NCBI GenBank assembly: GCA_025054935.1
Contig: JANWZD010000016.1
Location: forward strand, 1-64,000
Source: Dehalococcoidia bacterium
Lineage (GTDB): Bacteria > Chloroflexota > Dehalococcoidia > SpSt-223
Length of the DNA: 64,000 bases
Reading direction: 5' to 3'
Made by a program: the position numbers and the translations under genes. The notes beneath the pieces are model-generated. The model was not told where the DNA came from, made no database searches, and worked only from the letters and a program-made list of their open reading frames with translations. Each line of letters opens with the position of its first letter. Positions within the stretch are counted from its first letter, which is position 1. Shown here piece by piece: positions 9,139-19,185 of the stretch.

Positions 9139-9880
9139 GGATGGTGCTGCCGGCGGCTGTTGCTCGATGTGGATGACGTCGGTGATGTCGCCGCCGGACT
9201 CGCAATGACGAGGTGGCGCCGCTGGCGGCTGCTGCTTCACGGCATTCGCGCTGCCGCTCCCGCTCCAGTACCTCGCAATGACGAGGCGGCGCCGCTGGCG
9301 GCTGCTGCACTTGGCGCCGGCGCGCCAGATGTCCGACTGCCGGCGCGCGATGACGGGATGGTGCTGCTGGCAGCTGTTGCTCGGGCGATTGGAGAGGACG
9401 GACGCTCGAATATATCCTCGCGATGACGAGGCGGCGCCGCTGGCGGCTGTTGCTGGTGAGGTGGATGCAGCCCTGCGGCCGGCGCGCGAAGTGCGCGATG
9501 ATGGAGGTGGGCAGCCGTCGGCTGCTGTTCACGAATTTGGGATTTAGCTGCGGTCGGCCGGCTCGCCGCGACGGTGAGTGTGATGCTCTCGCTGGTGTTC
9601 GCGACAGTGGAGTTCTGTGGCCCGCGGTCAGTTCGCGATGATGGAGTGCTGCTCTCGTCCTCGTTCGCGATGAGGGGTCGCGCCGGGATCCCGCGCGGCT
9701 CTGACGGTCGGCGCTCCGCCGCCCTCGTCGTTGTTGGCGACGGTGGGGTCCCGCGGGCCGCGGCCAGAGCGCAATGATGGGGCGGCGCTGCTGTCGTCCT
9801 TGTTTGCGACGGTGGATGGAGACCGCATCTCGTAGCCAGTTCGTAATGATGGAGTGCTGCTCTCGCCGTTCTTTTTGTCG
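9129..9880. repeat. Degenerate tandem array with 70-75 bp period
   Basis: Units begin at 9129, 9201, 9274, 9346, 9419, 9494, 9564 and 9634, then after a decayed unit at about 9770 and 9843. In the first five, a conserved half of about 37 bp starts CGCAATGACGAGG and ends GGCGGCTGCTGC; it alternates with about 36 bp that differs completely from unit to unit. Later units decay and show a half-period of about 35 bp with a TTCGCGAC or TGCGACGG core. The core is the reverse complement of the TCATTGCG end of the REP-like elements. No cas gene is in the window, and repeats differ by several bases, unlike a working CRISPR. Confidence 0.75.
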
Positions 9881-10175
9881 CTAGAGCGGGCGCGGTTGAG
9901 CGGGCCCGTTCCACTGCAGAAGAGTGCCCTCGTCGCGTTCAGTTGTCACTGTCATGAGGTCAGGCGCAAGCATCACGAGGTCAGGATCGCAAAGGCGCAA
10001 GCCGGTCGGGCTGCTATCGCGGCTGCGGCGGTGGACCGGGTCCGGCATCATCTCCTCCTCGAATGACCCACTGCCGCTCTGCAGTCACTGCGCGTCGCTA
10101 CGCAAGGAAGGTGTCGAGAACACCGCATCTCGCATCGCCCCGTTGCTCCATCGGCTGCCTCACCACCTCAAACGT

Positions 10176-10211
10176 CGTCGCGAGCCGCGCGCAGCGCGGC
10201 GTGGCGACCCC
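10176..10211. repeat. REP-like palindromic element, copy 2
   Basis: CGTCGCGAG followed by a 7-bp stem GCCGCGC/GCGCGGC with GCA loop and then GTGGCGACCCC. It has the same architecture as the other copies, with ATTGC ends mutated to GTCGC. Confidence 0.6.
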
Positions 10212-10269
10212 GATCGTGAAGGGAACCGCGCCCCGCCTCGCCAGCAGCGAGCGCTTTGGAGGTGAGGTC

Positions 10270-10312
10270 GGGGTTGCCACGGCCGGCGCAGAGCGCCGGC
10301 CTCGCAACGACG
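10270..10312. repeat. REP-like palindromic element, copy 3
   Basis: GGGGTTGCCAC, then a perfect 9-bp stem GGCCGGCGC/GCGCCGGCC around AGA, then TCGCAACGACG. It has the same orientation as copy 1. Confidence 0.7.
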
Positions 10313-10525
10313 CCTAACCAGCAGCGAAGCGCAACCACAGCGCCCGCCTGCAAACGACGCCCTCTCAGCAGCGCCCCCTCACCACCCTCTCTCCCGTAAA
10401 CGGCGCCTGACTAGCAGCGTTCCCGAGCCGCACAAGGATAGCCCCGAGGCCAATACGCGCTCTCCCGTAAACGATGCCCGACTAGCAGCGCACCGCAGAC
10501 CGGTCGCCCGCACGCCAACAACGCC
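10304..10525. repeat. Second degenerate array (GTAAACGATGCC...AGCAGCG units)
   Basis: Cores GCAACGACGCC (10304), GCAAACGACGCC (10350), GTAAACGGCGCC (10396), GTAAACGATGCC (10468) and GCCAACAACGCCC (10514) are spaced 46, 46, 72 and 46 bp. Most are followed by AGCAGCG, and two by CTCTCCC upstream. It directly abuts REP copy 3, and the 72 bp interval equals the period of the larger array. Confidence 0.55.
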
Positions 10526-10759
10526 CGACCGCGATGCACGTTTCTCGCCGCAGCAGGAGTAAGGATCAGTTGGAGAATCGCCGCCGACGCCTGACCGAGG
10601 ACGTGCATCGCACGTTCAGATCGCTTTCTCGTGTTGCTCTGTCCTACAGGGTGGACGGCAGACTGGCGAGAAGTACGGCGTTGCGAGGAGCGCTGAGGCG
10701 AAGAGCGCGCCTCGTGAGGCGGCGACTCGCCTGCAGCAGGCGGCACCTGCCCCTGACCG

Positions 10760-12709
<1,950 letters not shown>

Positions 12710-12775
12710 CCTCGTCTCCTGCCGCAGGTGGTGACGCGCCTCCCGGCGCCACCATTGTAGCGCAGGCGAACCCCG

Positions 12776-15085
12776 CTACTTGATCGCGTAGAGACGGCCT
12801 TCTTCCGTGCCGAGAAAGAGCAGGCCGCGAGCAATCGTTGGCGAGACGCGGATCTGACCGGGCAGCGCGATCTCCAAGACTTTTTCGCCGGTCGCCACAC
12901 TCAGGACGAGAAGGCGCTTCTCCTCAGCGGCGGTATAGACGAGGTCGCCGGCGATGATGGGCGGCGCGGCGGGGTCGCCGACCTGCACTTGCCAGCGCCG
13001 CTGACCATCCAGCGCATTCAGCGCTGTCAGTTTTCCGTCGGTCCCCGGGACGAGCAGCACAGTTCCTGCGGCGGCCATCGCCGCCCGGACCGGCGAAGCA
13101 ACATTCGCGCTCCACTTGTAGCCGGGCTGCGGTCCCGGCAGCCCGACTGGCAGTCCCCACAGATACAGCTGGGCCTGCAGCTCGCGGCGTTCCCACTCGA
13201 ACGGCCCTCCCTTGGCGAAAGGGTCGAGGGCATGGACGATGCCCCGGTCGTTCGCAACGTAAGCGAACCCGCCGGCAAGCAGCGGCGGCGCGTCGATCGC
13301 GCCTCCCGCCCGGTAGATCCAGCGAAGCCGGCCGGTGACAAGGTCGAGGAGGTGCACCCGGCCGTCCGCTGTGCCAGCGACGACAAGCCCGTTGCCGATC
13401 GCAAGCGGGGCGCCGATCGCTGACCCGGCATCATAGCTCCAGCGCAGCGAGCCGCCGACTGCGTCAAGCGCATACACCCGGCCATCGTGCGAGGCGACGA
13501 AGAGCACCCCATCCACTGCCGCCGGCGCCCCGCTGAGCGGTCCGCCGGTGCGATAGTCCCAGCGCACGCTTCCGCCCCCGCTCTCTAAAGCGACAACGCG
13601 GCCATCCTTCAGGCCGACAAATACCACTCCGTCGGCGATAGCAGGGCCCGCTTCTATCGGCCCAGTCCCTCGGAACTCCCACCGTGCTTGCCCCGTCGTG
13701 ACATCGCGCGCTACCACTCGGCCATCGGCAAGCCCGACGATGACGATACCTCCGGCGCTGACGGGCGGCGATGTGATCCCGGCGCCGAGACTCTGCTGCC
13801 ACACAACCCGTCCTTCGAGGACCATCGCCGCTTCCGCCGCGAACGAGGTACGCGCCGGGTTGTGCCCAGCCATCGTCCAGCTGCCGGCGGGCGATGCGGT
13901 TGTCAGGGTCGAGAGCGCGCTCCCGGAGACCGCTGTCGCCGGCGGCGCGGCGAACCGGCTGACCCCGATCACGAGGAGCGCGACTGCGATGCCGCTCAAG
14001 ATCGCCTCGGCCGGTCGGGCGCTGATCCAATGACGGAGCGTAGCGAGAAGATGCCGCGCCGCGTTCGCCAGAATGGCGGGGGCGAAGGAGGGCGAGCGCG
14101 GCGGCGACCCGTTGGCAGTGATGGCGGCTTGCCCGCGGCGGCGCCGCGAAACTGCGGGGGGGGCCTGCGCGACCCTGGGAGCGCTGCAGGAGGAAGAAGC
14201 CTCGACATGCTCAGTGCGGCGGCGCTCGGGCTCAGCGGCGGCAGCCGCTGGACGACGGTAGTGGAGCAGCAGAGAGCGCGGCGGTCGCCCCTCGCCTGAG
14301 GCGGCAACGAGAGCGCGCAGCACCGCGCCGGCGGCGGCGGGTCGGTCCTCCGGTCGCTCGGCGAGCGCGGCAAGCAGCGCGGCATCAACGGCGGGAGAAA
14401 GGCTGCCGACCACGGCGCTCGGCCGCGCGGGCGGCGCGCCGGACGACGTCGGGACCGGGGAATGCCCGGTCAGCAGCGCGTAGAGCAGCGCGCCGTATGC
14501 CCAGACGTCGCTCCGCGTGGTGGCAGGGTCGCCGGCGCGCTGCTCGGGCGCAAGGGAGAAGCGTTCCGCAAGCAGGGCGCCGCGCTGCCGAGGAGGGGCC
14601 AGCCAGACCAGCCGCGCCACGCCGAACTCGGCGACGGCCACAGAACCATCACTCCGCAGCAGGACCGCCGTCGGGTCGAGACCGCCGTGCACGACCCCCC
14701 GAGCATGCGCGTAGTCCAGCGCTTCCGCCACCCCTTGTGCGATTGGCAGCACTTCTCTCCAGCTGCGAGGATAGCCCATCAGTGCGGCGACGCTGCGCTC
14801 CGCATAGTCGTCGAGCACGAGATAGGGGACCCCCTCTGCCTCTCCCACATCGAGGAGGGGCGCGATATGCGGATGGCGCAGCTCTCGCACCGACGCCATC
14901 ACCTCGTAAAAGCGGGCGAGGAGACGGCCGTCGGCGTCGGTCGGCAGTTGGTCGAGCAGCCGGAGGACAAGCACTCGCGCGCCGGAGCGCACCCGGTAGG
15001 CTGTTCCCAGCCCGACAGGCCCGAGCCGCTCGACAACGCGGTAGCGACCGATAACGGCCAGCGGCGCTGAACGCGAGCGCTCCAT
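12776..15085 (-). CDS. Membrane pseudokinase fused to an extracytoplasmic PQQ-type beta-propeller
   Basis: A 769-residue protein. Residues 14-255 have a Ser/Thr kinase (PknB-like) fold: IGRYRVVERLG start, the HPHIAPLLDVGE hinge region, the APEQ (180) loop and SDVWAYGALLYALLTG helix are intact. The catalytic residues are not: the Gly loop is GPVGLG, the VAIK lysine is replaced (VLVLR, 38-42), HRDLKPxN reads HGGLDPTAV (133-141) and DFG reads EFG (153). It is therefore predicted to be inactive. An Arg/Pro linker leads to one membrane helix (about 361-379). Residues about 405-769 carry repeated VxWxxxxGxxIxSPPVxxG/VYVGxxDGRVxALD blades of a PQQ-like propeller outside the membrane. The start is ATG 15085, 7 nt after a TATACT box; a TTG at 15106 is the alternative. 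Confidence 0.85.
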   Translation of the reverse strand: MERSRSAPLAVIGRYRVVERLGPVGLGTAYRVRSGARVLVLRLLDQLPTDADGRLLARFYEVMASVRELRHPHIAPLLDVGEAEGVPYLVLDDYAERSVAALMGYPRSWREVLPIAQGVAEALDYAHARGVVHGGLDPTAVLLRSDGSVAVAEFGVARLVWLAPPRQRGALLAERFSLAPEQRAGDPATTRSDVWAYGALLYALLTGHSPVPTSSGAPPARPSAVVGSLSPAVDAALLAALAERPEDRPAAAGAVLRALVAASGEGRPPRSLLLHYRRPAAAAAEPERRRTEHVEASSSCSAPRVAQAPPAVSRRRRGQAAITANGSPPRSPSFAPAILANAARHLLATLRHWISARPAEAILSGIAVALLVIGVSRFAAPPATAVSGSALSTLTTASPAGSWTMAGHNPARTSFAAEAAMVLEGRVVWQQSLGAGITSPPVSAGGIVIVGLADGRVVARDVTTGQARWEFRGTGPIEAGPAIADGVVFVGLKDGRVVALESGGGSVRWDYRTGGPLSGAPAAVDGVLFVASHDGRVYALDAVGGSLRWSYDAGSAIGAPLAIGNGLVVAGTADGRVHLLDLVTGRLRWIYRAGGAIDAPPLLAGGFAYVANDRGIVHALDPFAKGGPFEWERRELQAQLYLWGLPVGLPGPQPGYKWSANVASPVRAAMAAAGTVLLVPGTDGKLTALNALDGQRRWQVQVGDPAAPPIIAGDLVYTAAEEKRLLVLSVATGEKVLEIALPGQIRVSPTIARGLLFLGTEEGRLYAIK

Positions 15086-15092
15086 GGCGCGC

Positions 15093-15098
15093 AGTATA
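15093..15098 (-). promoter_or_regulatory. -10 element placing transcription start at the pseudokinase ATG
   Basis: TATACT on the minus strand ends 7 nt before ATG 15085, the distance at which transcription usually begins. No Shine-Dalgarno sequence is present. A leaderless mRNA is inferred; the -35 is weak (TTTGCC at 16 bp). Confidence 0.45.
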
Positions 15099-15208
15099 GG
15101 AAGCAAGCAAGCAGGGCAAAAGCAGTTAGCGCGCAGGCTGCACCGAGCAGCCCAGGCGGAGCCACACCCGCAGTATCCCGCTCGCGCCGATGAGAGGGCT
15201 CGGAACGG

Positions 15209-16507
15209 CTAGTTCGCGGCGGTTTTGATCACGTGGAGCGCGATCTCGCCGACGAGCTGGAGCGTTGCCGGCTGAACGAAGTGGGCGAGGTCGGTCGGCT
15301 TGTGGTAGTTCTCGTCGATCCCGGTGAAGAGAAAAAGCGTCGGGACCCCGATGCGCGCGAAGGAGGCGTGGTCACTCCCGCCGCCGGCGTTGGTCACCTC
15401 GGGGAGGGAGCGGCCGAGCGCTGCCGCTTTCTCGCGCGCTGGGGCGCTCAGGCGGGGCGCGCCCGCTGCCGAGAGCCGGATGTCGATGCCGACCATATCG
15501 AGGTTGATCATGCCGAGCAGTCGCGCCCGGTCAGGCTCACTCAGCTGCTGGACATAGGCGCGGCTGCCGATCAAGCCGTTTTCTTCGGCGCCGAACAGGA
15601 TGAACCGCAGTTCGGCGCTCGTGGGGGAGCCGGCGAGCGCTCGCGCTAGTTCAAGAAGCACCGCCGAGCCGGAGGCATTGTCGTTCGCGCCGGGCGACCC
15701 CTCAACCGAGTCGAGATGGGCGCCGATGATGAGGATGCCCTCGCCGCTTCCTGGCCGGGAAGCGATGATATTCTCGCTTTCGATGGTCTCTTGGCGCGCC
15801 TCGACGGTGAGGGCGACCAGCACCGGGCCGGCAGCAGCCTCGCGCGCAAGCCGGCGACCGTCATCTCGCGAGATGAACACCGCCGGGATCGGTGCCGGCT
15901 GACTGAGCGACGGCTGGATCAGGCCCGCCTCGGTGTTATAGACGATCACGCCGGCTGCGCCGGCCGCGGCGGCGCGCTCAACCTTCTCTTGAAAGGTGAT
16001 CTGGCCGCGCTCGATCAAGGCGATCGCGCCGGCAACGGCAGCGGGGACCTCCCCCTCGCGGCCGAGGCCGGCCGGCACGAGCGGAGCGGTAACCTCGCCG
16101 CTGCCCGAGTTCGTCATCGCCACTGCCTCAAGGACACCCGGCTGAGGCGAGACCACCCGCACCTCGACCCGGCGGACGCGAAACTCGTCGAACCGAAAGC
16201 GCTGGCGCTCAACGTGGTAGCCGAAAGCGCGCAGCTGGTTCGCCGCCCAGTCAGCGGCCCGAGCATAGCCCGCCGACCCTGCTGGCCGCGGCCCGATGGC
16301 CGTTGCGAGGTGGTCAACGATCCGCCAAGCCCGCTCGCCTGAGAATGTCGGGTCGGTGCTGACCGACGGTGCCTCCGCCCACGGGCTGGAGGCGGCCGGC
16401 GCCGGCGGCGGGGCGGCTGCCGGCGCTGCCAGCCGACAGCCCACGAGGGGCGAAAGGAGAACGGCAAGAAGAACGGCGAGAAACGCCCCGGCGCAACGAC
16501 GAACCAT
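15209..16507 (-). CDS. M28-family zinc aminopeptidase, lipoprotein with PA domain
   Basis: A 432-residue secreted metallopeptidase. From the ATG at 16507 the product has a lipoprotein signal (MVRRCAGAFLAVLLAVLLSP) with lipobox LVGC; an ATG at 16543 is an alternative. A protease-associated domain spans about 120-230 (ALIERGQITFQEKVERAAAAG, VIVYNTEAG). The M28 catalytic domain shows its metal and catalytic residues in order: GAHLDS (His, Asp), GANDNASG (Asp), FGAEENGLIGSR (Glu-Glu), INLDMVG (Asp) and GGSDHASF (His). It likely releases amino acids from peptides outside the membrane. It lies between the pseudokinase and P-type ATPase genes in the same direction, with spacing of 90 to 120 bp. Confidence 0.93.
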   Translation of the reverse strand: MVRRCAGAFLAVLLAVLLSPLVGCRLAAPAAAPPPAPAASSPWAEAPSVSTDPTFSGERAWRIVDHLATAIGPRPAGSAGYARAADWAANQLRAFGYHVERQRFRFDEFRVRRVEVRVVSPQPGVLEAVAMTNSGSGEVTAPLVPAGLGREGEVPAAVAGAIALIERGQITFQEKVERAAAAGAAGVIVYNTEAGLIQPSLSQPAPIPAVFISRDDGRRLAREAAAGPVLVALTVEARQETIESENIIASRPGSGEGILIIGAHLDSVEGSPGANDNASGSAVLLELARALAGSPTSAELRFILFGAEENGLIGSRAYVQQLSEPDRARLLGMINLDMVGIDIRLSAAGAPRLSAPAREKAAALGRSLPEVTNAGGGSDHASFARIGVPTLFLFTGIDENYHKPTDLAHFVQPATLQLVGEIALHVIKTAAN

Positions 16508-16596
16508 CTGCTGACCCTGCCCACTCCGCACTGGCGCGGTCATTTCAGATAGTGTACGCGGCACCAGCTGGTTTCACTCGCCAGGCGCTCCATGCC

Positions 16597-19089
16597 TCAG
16601 CGGGAAGCGTTCGCCTCGCGCCGCACGCCAGCCAGTTCGGCAAGGTCGACTGCCAGAAAGCGGTCGAGCAGCCGACGCTGCCAGATGAAGAACAGGATCG
16701 CCGCCCAGACGACGACGACCAGCGCGATGAATGCATGCTCTGCGAGTCCGAGCGACGGCATCTCGAGCACCCAGTCCAGTTCCGGTACCGTCAGCACGGC
16801 GACGTAGGCGGCGAGGAGCGCGCCGGCGAGCACTGTCGGTCGCCGGTCGCCGCTGTAGCGCGCGCCGACTGCTAACCACCGAGTCGGCGGCTTCAAGAAG
16901 ATGAGCAGGACCAACCCGCACAGCACGGAAAAGGTGGCGACGGCGGCTTGGGCGTAGGGCAGCGCCAAATCGGTTGCTTGCTCAGGGGGGAGCTCAGGCA
17001 GCGCCGTCTGCACCTCGAGAAAACCGAGGATCAGAAAGACGATATAGATGAACAGCCCTGCAAGCGAAAGGGTCAGGGACGACGGCAGCATGAAGTAGAG
17101 CAGCGTGCGAATATGCCGCCCTTTTACCACTGGCCCCGGCTCTGCCCACGCCGCGAGAGCGAGCGTCGGGAGCCCCACGGTGAAGAAGGTCGAGATCGAG
17201 GCGGTCTTCGGGGTGAAGGGAAACCCGCCGACGATCGAGGTTGAGAGGATGAGCAAGGCGAAATAGACGATTCGGGTCAGAAAGAGCCGCAGGATGTCTT
17301 GCATGCCGTTCAGAATGCGCTGTCCTTCACGCACGGCGGGCGGCAGCGCGGCGAAGGTGTTGCCGAGAAGCACGATGTCTGCCACGGCGCGCGTCGCTTG
17401 GCTGCCGTCTTCCATCGCGATGCCGAGGTCGGCTTTCTTGAGCGAGAGGACGTCGTTTACCCCGTCGCCGATCATCGCGACGTAGTAGCCCCGCCGCTTC
17501 AGCGCGTCGACGAGAGCTTCTTTCTGCTGCGGCGTGATGCGGCCGAAGACGTTTCCCTCCTCCGCTGCCGTCTCCAACTGCGCCGGGCTCGCGCCGACCA
17601 AGTCGAGCCCCGAGACGACACGGATATCGCTCCACCATCCTGCCTGCCGCGCGAGCGCTGCTACGGTCACCGGGTTGTCGCCGGAAATGATCTTCAGCTG
17701 CACGCCGGTCTCGGCGAATTGCTGGAGCGTCTCTTTCGCTTCGGGGCGCAGTTCGTCCGCGAAAGCGATGACACCGATTGCTTCGAGTTCAGGGGGGAGG
17801 ACTGGCTGCCCATCGGCGCCGTACAGCGTTCCGCCCGGGCGTCGCGCGAAGAGCAGAACCCGCAATCCGCGCGCGACCCATGCCGCAACGATCTCGGCGG
17901 TCGGGTCGCTGATGAGGGCAGGCCGCACAATCTCCGGTGCGCCGAGGACATAGACTGTCCCCTCGAAGCGGAGGCCGCTCCATTTGCGCTCCGAGGAGAA
18001 AACGACTTCCTCCTCCACCGCCGCCGGCGTTCCGGGGAATGCCGCCGCGATCGCCTCGCTCGTTCGGGTGCCGCTGCTGGCGCTGGCGACAAACTGGCCC
18101 AGCAGCCGGCGCACTTCTGCCTCGTCCAGCCCGATCGCTTCGAGGCGCTCGAAGACGATCCGGTTTGTTGTCAGCGTTCCGGTCTTGTCGAGGCAGAGCA
18201 CCTCGACGTTCGCCAGCGACTCGATGGCGTTCGCCTGCTGAACCAAGGCGCCCCGCCCCGCGATGCGCACTGCGCCGGCGGCATAGGCGACGGCGATTGC
18301 CAAGAACAGGCCGTTAGGCACCAAGCCGAAGATCACCACCGCCGCTTGGACACTCTCCAAGAAGGAGATCCCGGAGAGGACGGCATTAACGACGAGCAGG
18401 ATCTCGAAGTAGACAACGGTCAGCAGCAGGACGCGGACGACGAGGTAGATCTTCCGCTGCAGCGGCGTCAGCACGCGCCGGAATGCCTTCGCTCCCGCAG
18501 TCAGCGAATGGGCGAAACTCTCGGCGCCGACTTTGGTCGCGACATAGCGTCCCGATCCGGTAATGACAAAGGAGCCGGAGAGGAGCAGATCGCCCTTCTC
18601 TTTCGGCACCCGGTCTGACTCGCCGGTCAGCAGCGACTCGTCGACCTCTATCCGGCTGTCGCTCGCAAGCACGCCGTCGACGACGATCTGATCTCCCGGG
18701 CCGACAACGAGCAGATCGCCGAGAACAATCTCCGACGGGTCGACGTCGCGCTCGACCCCGTCGCGCACTACGGTCGCTTTCGGCCGGGTGAGCAGCGCAA
18801 TGCGGTCGAGCACCCGCTTGGCGCGTACTTCCTGCACGACCGACACAATGACATTGACGAGGATCACGCCGACCGAGACGAGCGCGTCGGTCACCCGGCC
18901 GAGCAGAACAAGCGTGAGGCCGAGGCCGAAGAGGACGTTATTGATGAAGGTGAAAACGTTCTCGCGCAGGATCTGGCTATACGAGCGGCTAGAGGCGAGA
19001 GGCGCGGTGTTGCCTTGCCCGGCAGCGCGGCGCCGGGCCGCCTCTTCCGAGGTCAGCCCGGTCGGCGCGACATCCAAGGTCGTTGTCAT
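16597..19089 (-). CDS. Cation-translocating P-type ATPase (CtpE-like)
   Basis: An 830-residue ion pump. Domains in order: short cytoplasmic N-terminus (TGLTSEEAARRR), M1-M2, actuator with LTGES (155-158), M3-M4, the phosphorylation site DKTGTLT (Asp301), nucleotide domain, MIGDGVND hinge, and about six C-terminal helices. The layout resembles the CtpE group of P-type ATPases, reported as a calcium transporter in mycobacteria. In helix M4 the usual acidic ion-binding motif (PEGL in calcium-type pumps) reads VPNGL (257-261), so ion choice may differ. ATG 19089 is chosen because homology starts about residue 10. It is followed by the M28 gene 89 bp later. Confidence 0.9.
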   Translation of the reverse strand: MTTTLDVAPTGLTSEEAARRRAAGQGNTAPLASSRSYSQILRENVFTFINNVLFGLGLTLVLLGRVTDALVSVGVILVNVIVSVVQEVRAKRVLDRIALLTRPKATVVRDGVERDVDPSEIVLGDLLVVGPGDQIVVDGVLASDSRIEVDESLLTGESDRVPKEKGDLLLSGSFVITGSGRYVATKVGAESFAHSLTAGAKAFRRVLTPLQRKIYLVVRVLLLTVVYFEILLVVNAVLSGISFLESVQAAVVIFGLVPNGLFLAIAVAYAAGAVRIAGRGALVQQANAIESLANVEVLCLDKTGTLTTNRIVFERLEAIGLDEAEVRRLLGQFVASASSGTRTSEAIAAAFPGTPAAVEEEVVFSSERKWSGLRFEGTVYVLGAPEIVRPALISDPTAEIVAAWVARGLRVLLFARRPGGTLYGADGQPVLPPELEAIGVIAFADELRPEAKETLQQFAETGVQLKIISGDNPVTVAALARQAGWWSDIRVVSGLDLVGASPAQLETAAEEGNVFGRITPQQKEALVDALKRRGYYVAMIGDGVNDVLSLKKADLGIAMEDGSQATRAVADIVLLGNTFAALPPAVREGQRILNGMQDILRLFLTRIVYFALLILSTSIVGGFPFTPKTASISTFFTVGLPTLALAAWAEPGPVVKGRHIRTLLYFMLPSSLTLSLAGLFIYIVFLILGFLEVQTALPELPPEQATDLALPYAQAAVATFSVLCGLVLLIFLKPPTRWLAVGARYSGDRRPTVLAGALLAAYVAVLTVPELDWVLEMPSLGLAEHAFIALVVVVWAAILFFIWQRRLLDRFLAVDLAELAGVRREANASR

Positions 19090-19185
19090 CCCGCGCTTGA
19101 GGATAGCGCACCGCTCGAACGAGCAGCAGAAAGCGCGGCGGCGGGAACTGCTCCCGCCGCCGCACCTCAAGGCAGAGGCGCCAGT

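Larger units (their letters stand above)
8848..10759. other. 1.9 kb gene-free repeat region between convergent genes
   Basis: The region between the 3' ends of the hexose-phosphate mutase and acs genes contains no credible gene. It holds REP-like palindromes at 9098-9138, 10176-10211 and 10270-10312, a tandem array at 9129-9880, and a second degenerate array at 10304-10525. Long minus-strand frames are open only because the repeat unit is close to a multiple of three; their translations are low-complexity Pro/Ala/Arg/Ser runs. Confidence 0.75.

Noticed and set aside
9129-9880. A CRISPR array
   Set aside because: Repeats differ at several positions between units, units decay to half-periods, no cas gene is in the window, and the core belongs to a dispersed palindrome family. 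It is reported as a CRISPR-like repeat only.
8834-9914. Two long overlapping minus-strand open frames of 225-232 codons in the array
   Set aside because: They are open because the repeat lacks stops in that frame. The translations are Pro/Ala/Arg/Ser low complexity with repeated QQPPAAPPRH-like words and no ribosome binding site.
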